NCBI GenBank assembly: GCA_028768525.1
Contig: CP054837.1
Location: 434,001-498,000 of the forward strand
From: Desulfobacter sp.
GTDB lineage: Bacteria > Desulfobacterota > Desulfobacteria > Desulfobacterales > Desulfobacteraceae
Direction of reading: 5' to 3'
Length of the DNA: 64,000 bases
Shown: positions 1 to 7,021 of the stretch, piece by piece
Layout: every line of letters begins with the position of its first letter
How positions within the stretch are numbered: position 1 is the stretch's first letter
Program-made: the position numbers and the translations under genes
Notes under the pieces: generated by a model
Told to the model about the DNA's origin: nothing
Databases searched by the model: none
The model's input: only the letters and a program-made list of their open reading frames with translations

Positions 1-1
1 T

Positions 2-1453
2 TTGATTGCGGCCCTGAGGCGCCTGGGGTTTGCAGGTGTCTCGGAAGGGGCCCTCGGTGCTGAGGCCGTTTCCCATGCCACGGCCCTTCATCTTGCCGGC
101 CGGAAGGATGGCCTTCATCTTTCCACCGCCTGCCCGGCCGCCGTGGAATATGTGGGGAAATACCTCCCCGACATGGCCAAAAAATTCGTCCCCATCGCTT
201 CCCCTGCCATGGCCCATGCGGCGATTTTAAAGCAGAGGTTCGGACAGGAGGTCCGGGTGGTGTCCATCGGCCCCTGTACCGCCCGGAAAATCGAATCCGA
301 CCGCTACCCCTCAATGCTCGACGCCACCCTTTCCTTCAACGAACTGCGGGCGTGGTTCCTGGAAGAACACATCCGCTTATCACGGTTGGACCCCGGTGAA
401 GAAGACGTGTTCGTACCCGACAGGGCCACCACGGGGTCCCTGTGCGCCCTTGAAGGCGGGATGATTCGAAGCCTTGAAACGATTCCCTCCCTGCGTTCAG
501 CAACCCTGATCGGCATATCGAGCATCGAGTGCATTGATCACGGCCTAAGGGGACTCGACCTTGGCGCTATAAAGGGACCCGTATTCGTCGAACTCATGGC
601 ATGCAAGGGCGGATGCATCCACGGCCCCTGCATGAGCTTCAGGAATCCCGGGGTCATTGACCAGATGGCTGTCATGAATGCAGTGGACCGGTCAAAAAGC
701 CCTGAAGAACGGATCCCCCCTTCTGCGCTAGCCTTTTCCCATAAAATCAAGCCGATCAAGGAAAAATCTGTGGATGAAGAGGCCATTCAACGGGCCCTGG
801 CCAGTGTGGGAAAAAATAAGATTCATGAGGAACTCAACTGCAGCGGCTGCGGGTATGAAAGCTGCCGGACCTTTGCCATGGCGCTTCTGGACGGGCGGGC
901 GGAAACCTCAATGTGCCTCTCCTTTCTCCACAAGAAGGCCCTGAACAAGGCCAATACCCTCATGCAGAAAATGCCCGCCGGCATCGTTCTCGTGAATGCC
1001 GGGATGAAAATCATTGAATGCAACCCTCTTTTCGCCACCATGCTGGGGGAGGAGGCCAGCCTGATTTATGAGGCCTGCCCAGGCCTTGGCGGAGCCGTCC
1101 TTAATAAAATGATTTCCTTTTCCCATCTCTTTGAAAAGGTCATCCATACCGGGAAGGAAATCCGGCGCAATGTCAGAAACGGTTCCGGCGGCTTCTGGAA
1201 TGTCATCATCTTTTCCATCGAACCCGGTGAAGTGGCCTGCGGGGTGCTGATGGATGTCAGCCAGACAGAGCGCCGCCGGGAGGAGATCGCCCAAAAGGCC
1301 CGGGAGGTGATCCGTAAAAATCTCATCACGGTCCAGGAGGTGGCCTGCATGCTCGGGGAAAACATGGCCGACACGGAAATCCTTCTCCGCTCCCTTGCAG
1401 AGGATTTCAGTATCCCGGAGGTTTCCGACGGAAACGGGCAGGAGGAACTCTGA
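2..1453 (+). CDS. sensory [FeFe]-hydrogenase-like protein with Fe-S and PAS domains (5' truncated)
   Basis: The frame is open to the window edge, so the N-terminus (probably ferredoxin-type) is missing. The first half is an [FeFe]-hydrogenase H-domain: motif 1 reads STACPA, motif 2 IGPCTARK and motif 3 ELMACKGGCIHG, so the cysteines that hold the H-cluster are kept. In catalytic enzymes motif 1 is TSCCP and its first Cys relays protons; here that position is Ala, as in the sensory group C enzymes. Next comes a four-Cys Fe-S segment (NCSGCGYESC, then a later Cys, about residues 279-302) and a PAS domain (about 310-420). The next gene, a PP2C phosphatase, starts directly at its stop codon. Likely role: sensing H2 or redox state and passing the signal to the phosphatase. 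The domain call is firm; the sensory role is inferred. Confidence 0.85.
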   Translation: MIAALRRLGFAGVSEGALGAEAVSHATALHLAGRKDGLHLSTACPAAVEYVGKYLPDMAKKFVPIASPAMAHAAILKQRFGQEVRVVSIGPCTARKIESDRYPSMLDATLSFNELRAWFLEEHIRLSRLDPGEEDVFVPDRATTGSLCALEGGMIRSLETIPSLRSATLIGISSIECIDHGLRGLDLGAIKGPVFVELMACKGGCIHGPCMSFRNPGVIDQMAVMNAVDRSKSPEERIPPSALAFSHKIKPIKEKSVDEEAIQRALASVGKNKIHEELNCSGCGYESCRTFAMALLDGRAETSMCLSFLHKKALNKANTLMQKMPAGIVLVNAGMKIIECNPLFATMLGEEASLIYEACPGLGGAVLNKMISFSHLFEKVIHTGKEIRRNVRNGSGGFWNVIIFSIEPGEVACGVLMDVSQTERRREEIAQKAREVIRKNLITVQEVACMLGENMADTEILLRSLAEDFSIPEVSDGNGQEEL

Positions 1454-2641
1454 TTGAAACACCAGGGCAGAAAACTATTTGCGGAAGTTGAATATGCAAG
1501 CCTGTGCAAACACGGGCAGAGTTGTTTTGGAGATGCCTACAGGTCCAAGCGGATCACGGAAAAAAAACGGCTGATCACCGTCCTGTCCGACGGCCTGGGC
1601 AGCGGGGTAAAGGCCAATATTCTTTCCACCATGACGGCCAGTATGGCGGTCAAGCTGGTTGCCAGCGACCATGATGTCCTGAAAAGCGCGGAACTCATCA
1701 TGGACGCCCTGCCGGTCTGCAGGGTCAGGGAAATCGGCTACGCAACCTTCTCCATCGTGGATATGCTTCTGGCCAGCGGTACGGCAAGGATCGTCGAAAT
1801 GGACAACCCCGCCTTTATCTTTATCAGGGGCAGCAATGTTCTGGACCTGCCCTTCGAAACCCTGGTCTCTCCCCGGTGGGACCGGCGAAAAATCCGCCTG
1901 TCCCATATCCACATCCAGCCCGAAGACAGGATTATTATCATGTCCGACGGCGTCACCCAGGCCGGAACCGGTACCAGGGAATATTCGGGGGGGTGGAAAC
2001 GGGAGAGATGCGTTTCTTTCGTGCTTGAACAGATCCGCCGGGATCCCGCCCTGTCGGCAAGAAACCTTTCAAAACTCGTGGTAGAGGAGGCGCTGAAAAA
2101 AGAACCCGGCAGAAAGGCCGGCGACGATATCACCTGCGGGGTCATGTATTTCAGAAAACCCAGAAAAACCCTGATCCTGTCCGGCCCGCCCTTCGATCCC
2201 TCCAGGGACGGATCCGTGGCCTCCAAGGTGGACGCCTTCACTGGTGCCAGGGCCATATGCGGGGGCACCACGGCCGCAATCATCTCCCGTGAATTGGACC
2301 GTAAACTGACCCACCTTCCCAAGCAGGCCGGAGAGGAACTGCCCCCCATCTCCACCATGGAAGGAATTCAATTGGTGACCGAAGGGATATTGACCCTCAG
2401 CCGGGTGGCTAAAATCCTGAAACAAGATGTCCCTGTCACACGGGGCGGCGGAGCCAGGCGGCTGTCGGATCTACTGATCGGAAGTGACGTGATCCATTTT
2501 ATCGTGGGAACCAGAATCAACGAGGCCCACCAGGATCCCCGGATGCCTGTGGAACTGGATATCCGCAGGAACGTGATCAAAAAAATTGCAAGAACCCTGG
2601 AAGAAAAATATCTCAAGAAAGTGACCGTTGAGTATGTCTGA
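1454..2641 (+). CDS. SpoIIE/PP2C-type serine phosphatase linked to the sensory hydrogenase
   Basis: 395 aa. The N-terminal 230 residues are a PP2C/SpoIIE phosphatase domain: LSDGLGSGVKAN carries the first metal-binding Asp, IIMSDGVTQAG the second, and KAGDDITCGV the last. The C-terminal 165 residues have no clear assignment. A TTG start is chosen because a GGAGGAA ribosome site sits 6 bases upstream in the end of the preceding gene, and the codon abuts that gene's TGA, which implies translational coupling. PP2C genes next to group C [FeFe]-hydrogenases are a known arrangement; the phosphatase would dephosphorylate a Ser/Thr protein in response to the H-cluster sensor. The target is not visible here. 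Confidence 0.85.
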   Translation: MKHQGRKLFAEVEYASLCKHGQSCFGDAYRSKRITEKKRLITVLSDGLGSGVKANILSTMTASMAVKLVASDHDVLKSAELIMDALPVCRVREIGYATFSIVDMLLASGTARIVEMDNPAFIFIRGSNVLDLPFETLVSPRWDRRKIRLSHIHIQPEDRIIIMSDGVTQAGTGTREYSGGWKRERCVSFVLEQIRRDPALSARNLSKLVVEEALKKEPGRKAGDDITCGVMYFRKPRKTLILSGPPFDPSRDGSVASKVDAFTGARAICGGTTAAIISRELDRKLTHLPKQAGEELPPISTMEGIQLVTEGILTLSRVAKILKQDVPVTRGGGARRLSDLLIGSDVIHFIVGTRINEAHQDPRMPVELDIRRNVIKKIARTLEEKYLKKVTVEYV

Positions 2642-2702
2642 GACCGGCCATTTCCAGCGCGGATCCTGTTTTCATTTCGCCCCGCTTTTTGACTGATCCG
2701 GA

Positions 2703-2753
2703 TTGACAACCCCATCCAATATTGGTAATAAAACCTATTCATATTGATAGGTT
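2703..2753 (+). promoter_or_regulatory. sigma-70 promoter with dyad at the transcription start
   Basis: TTGACA (2703-2708), a 17-bp spacer and TAATAA (2726-2731) form a near-consensus sigma-70 promoter. A perfect 7-bp inverted repeat, AACCTAT/ATAGGTT (2732-2738 and 2747-2753), covers the expected start point, where a repressor could act. It would drive the 99-aa gene at 2965 with a leader of about 220 nt. Confidence 0.6.
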
Positions 2754-2870
2754 ATTCTTATCCAATTTCCAAATCCAGCAATTGTTCTCCCATCCATTCC
2801 AATGGTTTCATCATTTGAGTTTTGCTTTAAGGATGAGCGATGATAAGACCAATGAAATTTTGCCCACAAG

Positions 2871-2902
2871 GCTCCATGGGTGGTTATTTGTGCCCATGGA
2901 GC
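2871..2902 (+). promoter_or_regulatory. perfect hairpin in the leader of the 99-aa gene
   Basis: GCTCCATGGG (2871-2880) pairs perfectly with CCCATGGAGC (2893-2902) around a 12-nt loop. It lies about 60 nt before the start codon at 2965. No T-run follows, so it is not a standard terminator; an RNA stability or translation-control element is possible. Confidence 0.5.
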
Positions 2903-2964
2903 GAGATATAAAAAACTGCCCGGGATAATTATCCGTCAATCCGTTTAATGAAAGGAAAAATAAA

Positions 2965-3264
2965 ATGATTATTTTTTCTATGGTGTCTTATCCGCCAGAA
3001 CAAGCCAAGGAAGTGGCCAAAAGATTTTTGGAACTCCCTCAAGTACCCGATTATTTAACCAAACGGGGTCCTTATTTTTATTCAACCATGGAAGAAGGCA
3101 TTGTTGGCCTGTCAATATATGAGCTTGATAAATCCAGAATTGCAGAAGGAAAGGAATTCATTGGCAATTATCTGGCCACCTATTTCGGCGTGCCGGGATT
3201 TAAGTATGAAATCAAAACCCTGCTCGATGCTGAAGAAGGGCTTAAAATGATAGGAATGGGATGA
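2965..3264 (+). CDS. 99-aa protein of unknown function
   Basis: Unrecognised small soluble protein with no signal peptide, membrane segment or cysteine. Its alternating strand/helix pattern (MIIFSMVSYPP, AKEVAKRFLEL, GIVGLSIYEL, GKEFIGNYLATYF) suggests a compact ferredoxin-like alpha/beta fold, but that is only an impression. AAAGGAAAAA precedes the ATG. The gene stands alone with its own promoter, a long structured leader and a strong terminator, which argues that it is real and regulated. Confidence 0.7.
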   Translation: MIIFSMVSYPPEQAKEVAKRFLELPQVPDYLTKRGPYFYSTMEEGIVGLSIYELDKSRIAEGKEFIGNYLATYFGVPGFKYEIKTLLDAEEGLKMIGMG

Positions 3265-3304
3265 TGCCGCACACCCATTGTACCGGTCAAAGATAAACCA
3301 ACTA

Positions 3305-3339
3305 AAATCAGGTCAATACAATGGGTATTGACCTGATTT
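3305..3339. terminator. bidirectional terminator between convergent genes
   Basis: A perfect 15-bp inverted repeat (3305-3319 and 3325-3339) with loop AATGG starts and ends in A/T runs (AAAT, ATTTCTTT). It lies between the 99-aa gene and the end of the leftward operon, so it can serve both. Confidence 0.8.
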
Positions 3340-3369
3340 CTTTAACAGGGCGGATCCTTTGAATCCATA

Positions 3370-4299
3370 TCACGGCACTAACCAGACCGTCAGTTTCCTG
3401 GACCCATAGATCACCTTTCTGGGGATACGGCCCAGATCAAAACTTTCGACCCGGGAAAGGCCCTTGCGCCCGAAAACCAGGGTGTCACAGCCGGTTTCGC
3501 GGGCCGCATCCACCAGGGCCCCGGCCCGGCTTTTGGCCCCCCGGACCACCCGTACTTCCACCTGGTCTTCCCGGACACCGGACTGCACCAGGATATCCGT
3601 GGCCCTCTGGACGGCTTTCTCCACAGCCTCAAAGGCCTGGTTTGCAATGCCGACAAAGGGATCTGGCACCTGTTCCTTAAGGTTGAAGGGGGGCATTCTC
3701 AGAACCGAACAGAGGACGACACGGCCCCCGGTTTCCCCCAGGATACGCCCGACAAAGCGGACGGCCCGCTCCGCGCCTTCGGACCCGTCAACGGCAATGC
3801 ACAGCGCATGCTGAACCGGTTCAATGCCGGCCACGATCAAAGGAAGGCTGTCGGCCTTGTCCACCAGCTTGGCAGCCACCCCGCCCAGGGTGAGGCCCAG
3901 CAGGGAATTTTCACTTCCCCGCCTTCGGATAACCAGGGCCTCATACCCCTTTTTGCACTCGGCCAGGATATCCCTGGCAATCCCCTTTTTCCTGAATGCC
4001 AGGTTGATATGGACCCCGTCGGGATCATAGCCGGAACTGACCAGACGCATCCTGGCCCCCTCCATGAACCCTTCAATCATTTTTTTCTGCCCCATCTCCC
4101 AGGCCTTGACCCGGGAGACGGCACTGCCGCTGAAGGGATTTTTCTTAAGGTCGTAATAGGCCTCGGGAACGGGGGTGGAGATATTGAACAGCACAACCTG
4201 TTTCTTCATTAAGGGTTTAAACCGGCAGAGATAATCTATGGTTCTTTTGGCTCTCTCCGAACCGTCAAGGGTAACCAGTATTTTATTTTCGGTGGTCAT
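3370..4299 (-). CDS. tandem universal stress protein (UspA x2)
   Basis: 309 aa with two Usp domains. The first begins ILVTLDGSERAKRTIDYL and the second ALCIAVDGSEGAERAVRF; both show the Asp-Gly-Ser start of the nucleotide-binding fold, and the second ends with DTLVFGRKGLSR followed by IPRKVIYGSRKLTVWLVP. It is the last gene of the leftward operon that starts at 11120. It is a clear paralogue of the protein at 23676-24587: both keep an RRRG motif after domain 1, SRAGA, and the C-terminal KLTVW/KMTVW. The repeated pairing with an SLC13 transporter suggests a role in sensing energy or stress linked to transport; the ligand is unknown. Confidence 0.9.
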   Translation of the reverse strand: MTTENKILVTLDGSERAKRTIDYLCRFKPLMKKQVVLFNISTPVPEAYYDLKKNPFSGSAVSRVKAWEMGQKKMIEGFMEGARMRLVSSGYDPDGVHINLAFRKKGIARDILAECKKGYEALVIRRRGSENSLLGLTLGGVAAKLVDKADSLPLIVAGIEPVQHALCIAVDGSEGAERAVRFVGRILGETGGRVVLCSVLRMPPFNLKEQVPDPFVGIANQAFEAVEKAVQRATDILVQSGVREDQVEVRVVRGAKSRAGALVDAARETGCDTLVFGRKGLSRVESFDLGRIPRKVIYGSRKLTVWLVP

Positions 4300-4371
4300 T
4301 TGACCCTCCTTTCCGGGACGCCCTGGATACTGTTTTTAATCATCAGGGACATCCCTTCCTCATCAGGCATT

Positions 4372-5340
4372 TTAGCCATTAATATCAGGCCCCAGCCGCA
4401 GCACGGGGACAGGGCAGTGGCGGAAAATCTTTTCCATGGTGCTGCCCATGGCAAACCTTGCGGACCGGTTCCGCCCCCTGGGTCCCAGGACAAGGACATC
4501 GGCCTCAAGATTCTCGGCTGCCGCCATTATCCGCTCAAAGGGGATACCGGAATCCAGGGAGATGTCGAAACCGGGGAGATCACGAATCCCTGCGGTTTGC
4601 GCAAGTCCTTCCAGGTGGGAAAGCCGCCGGTCCTTTTCCCCGGGGAGGAATTCAGCCTCGGAGAAATTGTCCTCGGGGGTGTAATGGGTTTTAATCCAGT
4701 CCAGTTCCCTGCGGCTGATGCAGTTGAACACATGGAGCCGGGCACCGGCGGCACGGGCCAGCCAGCCGGCCTGGGACAGGATCTCTCCGGACCAGGGAGA
4801 GAAATCCACAGCCGCCAGAACAGTGCGGATCTCCCGGGATACCGGTTTTTCACTCCCCGTATACATCCGCCGGAATACGGTCCTGTCCCGGACACTGAGC
4901 AGGGGGACCCTGCAATGGCGGAACACCCGTTCCGCCGCACTGCCGAACATGAACCTGGAAAAATTGCTCCGTCCCTTGTTGGCCATGACCACAAGCCCCG
5001 GTTTCAGGTCGTCCACGGCGGCCAGTATCTGCTCGGCCGGGTATCCGGTATCAATGCGGATGTCCACCTCACCGGCAAATTCGGGAAAAAGCGTCCGGAC
5101 AAGTGCATGGACTTCGGCTTCCTGGTATTCCCTAAGTTCGGTTACCTGTTCTTCGGTATCCACCCGGCCGGGGGAGATCATTCCGGCAATATATACGGGG
5201 TGGACATCCCGGTGGTGGACCACGGAACAAATGCTTGCTTTCAGCCCGGCCTGCCTTGCCAGTCCCAGGGCGTAGCCCAGGGTCATGGGTGAATAATCAG
5301 AGAGGTCGATGCAGGCCATGACGGTCTTTATCTCTTTCAT
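4372..5340 (-). CDS. tandem universal stress protein (UspA x2)
   Basis: 322 aa with two Usp domains: TVMACIDLSDYS at the N-terminus and TVLAAVDFSPWSGE in the middle. The ATP-loop signature GxxGxxxx(S/N) is seen twice, as MANKGRSNFSRFMFGSAAERV and LGPRGRNRSARFAMGSTMEKI-type stretches, so both halves look able to bind ATP. The ATG at 5340 has AGGAGG five bases upstream and overlaps the stop codon of the upstream receiver-CBS gene (ATGA), so the two are translationally coupled. It is more typical of ATP-binding Usps than its downstream neighbour. Confidence 0.9.
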   Translation of the reverse strand: MKEIKTVMACIDLSDYSPMTLGYALGLARQAGLKASICSVVHHRDVHPVYIAGMISPGRVDTEEQVTELREYQEAEVHALVRTLFPEFAGEVDIRIDTGYPAEQILAAVDDLKPGLVVMANKGRSNFSRFMFGSAAERVFRHCRVPLLSVRDRTVFRRMYTGSEKPVSREIRTVLAAVDFSPWSGEILSQAGWLARAAGARLHVFNCISRRELDWIKTHYTPEDNFSEAEFLPGEKDRRLSHLEGLAQTAGIRDLPGFDISLDSGIPFERIMAAAENLEADVLVLGPRGRNRSARFAMGSTMEKIFRHCPVPVLRLGPDING

Positions 5341-6260
5341 GGGATCCTCCTTTGTTTGGCGTGTTTCATGCATTTTTCCATCTCAAAAAACAAATCCTGC
5401 TCCCGGATGACGCCGACGGGCGCCCCGCGGTCCGACACGATGAGGCGGCGCTGATGCTTCTCCACCATGGTCCAGGCGGCCTCCATGAGGCTGGCCCGGA
5501 CATCAATGGACACGGGAACCGGGGACATCACCTCGCCGATGGTACGGGTCAGGATATCCCTGACGCCGGTGGTAAACATCCCCCGCCAGAACATGGGGGA
5601 ATACTGGATGGCGTCCGCAGTGGCCGGTTTGGGCGAAGTCAGGTAGGCGGGCAGGATCAGGGCCAGGAGGTCGCGGATGGTCAGCATGCCCTGGACCTGG
5701 CCGAACTTGTCCATGACCAGTACCGACCGGTGGCCGGTTTCCATGATCCGGTTGGTGGCCATGAGGGTGACAAAGCTTGCCTTGAGCTCATGGACGGCCT
5801 CGGCCACAGTGTTATGTTCACCGATGGTGGTGTAGGCATGGAGGGGGATCATCACGGCAGAGACGACAACTTCCCCGCCGGGGCCGGCCTGGTGCCGACG
5901 CCGGCAGGCCTCCCGGATTTTATCGGAAAGCAGGTCGATGTCACAGGGCTTGGCCAGGTAGTCAAAGGCACCCAGGGCCTTTGCCTGTTCCGCGGAATCG
6001 CGATCTCCATGACCCGTCAGCATGATCACGGGAAGGTCCGGAGCCTTTTCACGGATTTTTCCCAGGACCTCGTGCCCGTCCATGCCGGGCATGCGGATAT
6101 CCAGAATCACCACATCCGGGGAACGGTCCAGACGGTCGAGGGCCTCTTTGCCGTTCTCCGCCAGGATGGTGGTGAACCCTTTGCGTTCCAGAATCTTCCG
6201 GGTGGTTTCCCTGAACTGTTTTTCATCATCAACCATCAATACCTTAATGGGATCTGTCAT
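5337..6260 (-). CDS. response regulator with receiver and CBS-pair domains
   Basis: 307 aa. Residues 1-120 are a CheY-like receiver (VLMVDDEKQFRETT, phospho-acceptor Asp in ILDIRMPGMDG, LTGHG, Lys in LAKPCD). Residues about 135-300 hold two CBS motifs (VSAVMIPLHAYT...RSVLVMDKFGQVQGMLTIRDLL and EVMSPVPVSIDV...RLIVSDRGAPVGVIREQDL). No DNA-binding domain is present, so phosphorylation may control a protein partner or be tuned by adenine nucleotides bound to the CBS pair. It sits between the Yip1-like membrane gene and the stress protein genes of the same operon. Confidence 0.9.
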   Translation of the reverse strand: MTDPIKVLMVDDEKQFRETTRKILERKGFTTILAENGKEALDRLDRSPDVVILDIRMPGMDGHEVLGKIREKAPDLPVIMLTGHGDRDSAEQAKALGAFDYLAKPCDIDLLSDKIREACRRRHQAGPGGEVVVSAVMIPLHAYTTIGEHNTVAEAVHELKASFVTLMATNRIMETGHRSVLVMDKFGQVQGMLTIRDLLALILPAYLTSPKPATADAIQYSPMFWRGMFTTGVRDILTRTIGEVMSPVPVSIDVRASLMEAAWTMVEKHQRRLIVSDRGAPVGVIREQDLFFEMEKCMKHAKQRRIP

Positions 6261-6303
6261 TTTATATATGCTCCTCTTTATTTATGTATTATTCACAGCC
6301 GGC

Positions 6304-6825
6304 TTAGCCCATGACCGCAGACATGGCCGAATAGAGCAGGCACCACTGCAGGGGCAGGGAGAGGGCCAGCACAGCCAGGGCCTGTTTTCCGGTAAGATTG
6401 CAGCCGTGCTTGAATCCCGTATAGACCAGCCAGTATTTCCAGGGTTCGGTGAACCAGAGCATGAAGGGCAGCCAGGAGATCAGCAGGGTAACGCCCGAGG
6501 CATAGGCATAGAGCCCGAATACCAGGGAAAAGCACTGTTTCCTCCCGAACATCATCACCATGGCGCACCAGCCCAGCACCGAACCAATGACCACCATGCC
6601 TGCGGCATTGAGAAAATAGATCAGGGCCATCAGGGCGGCACTATGGGGTCCGGGGCCCGTGAGCAGGCCGGCGCCGGCGTAGAATCCGGCACCCAGCGCC
6701 GTGAAGCCCAGGGCCCGGCCCGTGGTATGTTCCAGCGGCAGGGCCGAAAAAAACAATGCCGGTTCGATCAGCAGCTGGATCAGGCTGTGGCCGTAGAATT
6801 TCAATGCCGTTGCACTCCTGTACAT
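6304..6825 (-). CDS. Yip1-family-like integral membrane protein
   Basis: 173 aa with about five hydrophobic segments (near residues 35-55, 62-85, 90-110, 112-130 and 150-172). The gene lies between the 45-aa membrane peptide and the receiver-CBS gene in one leftward operon, with short gaps. The general look, LIEPALFF near the N-terminus and five helices, fits the bacterial Yip1/DUF1282 group, but I could not identify a signature motif. It could be an accessory subunit of the SLC13 transporter encoded upstream. Confidence 0.65.
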   Translation of the reverse strand: MYRSATALKFYGHSLIQLLIEPALFFSALPLEHTTGRALGFTALGAGFYAGAGLLTGPGPHSAALMALIYFLNAAGMVVIGSVLGWCAMVMMFGRKQCFSLVFGLYAYASGVTLLISWLPFMLWFTEPWKYWLVYTGFKHGCNLTGKQALAVLALSLPLQWCLLYSAMSAVMG

Positions 6826-6861
6826 CTCATCCTCCTTTATTCATCCCTCCGGCTGAAGGGG

Positions 6862-6999
6862 TTAAACCAGCCGGGTTACAACCCCGGCACCGAGCATGGC
6901 CAAGGTCATGAAGAACAGGATCCGGCGCTCGGTTCTCTTTGAAAAATAGATCCGCCCTCCTGACGTTATTACTTTTATTTTCAATGCATTGGGTTTCAT
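6862..6999 (-). CDS. 45-aa single-pass membrane peptide
   Basis: Starts MKPNALKIKV with AAAGGAG eight bases upstream; the 5' extension of the frame is rejected because it lacks a ribosome site and would run back into the transporter gene. A basic N-terminal half (KRTERR) is followed by one hydrophobic helix (ILFFMTLAMLGAGVVT). It sits directly after the SLC13 gene. Small single-helix proteins beside transporters often act as accessory or regulatory subunits; that is an inference here. Confidence 0.65.
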   Translation of the reverse strand: MKPNALKIKVITSGGRIYFSKRTERRILFFMTLAMLGAGVVTRLV

Positions 7000-7021
7000 A
7001 TAATCTCCTTTCACAGCAGCA

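Noticed and set aside
2722..2928. 68-codon frame in the leader of the 99-aa gene
   Set aside because: No ribosome site, no coherent protein pattern, and it overlaps the promoter dyad and the hairpin.
4300..5292. Long open frame (330 codons, plus strand) opposite the stress protein genes
   Set aside because: It mirrors GC-rich third positions of real minus-strand genes and has no recognised domain. The same applies to the long antisense frames at 20893-22251, 24871-26274 and 48109-49371.
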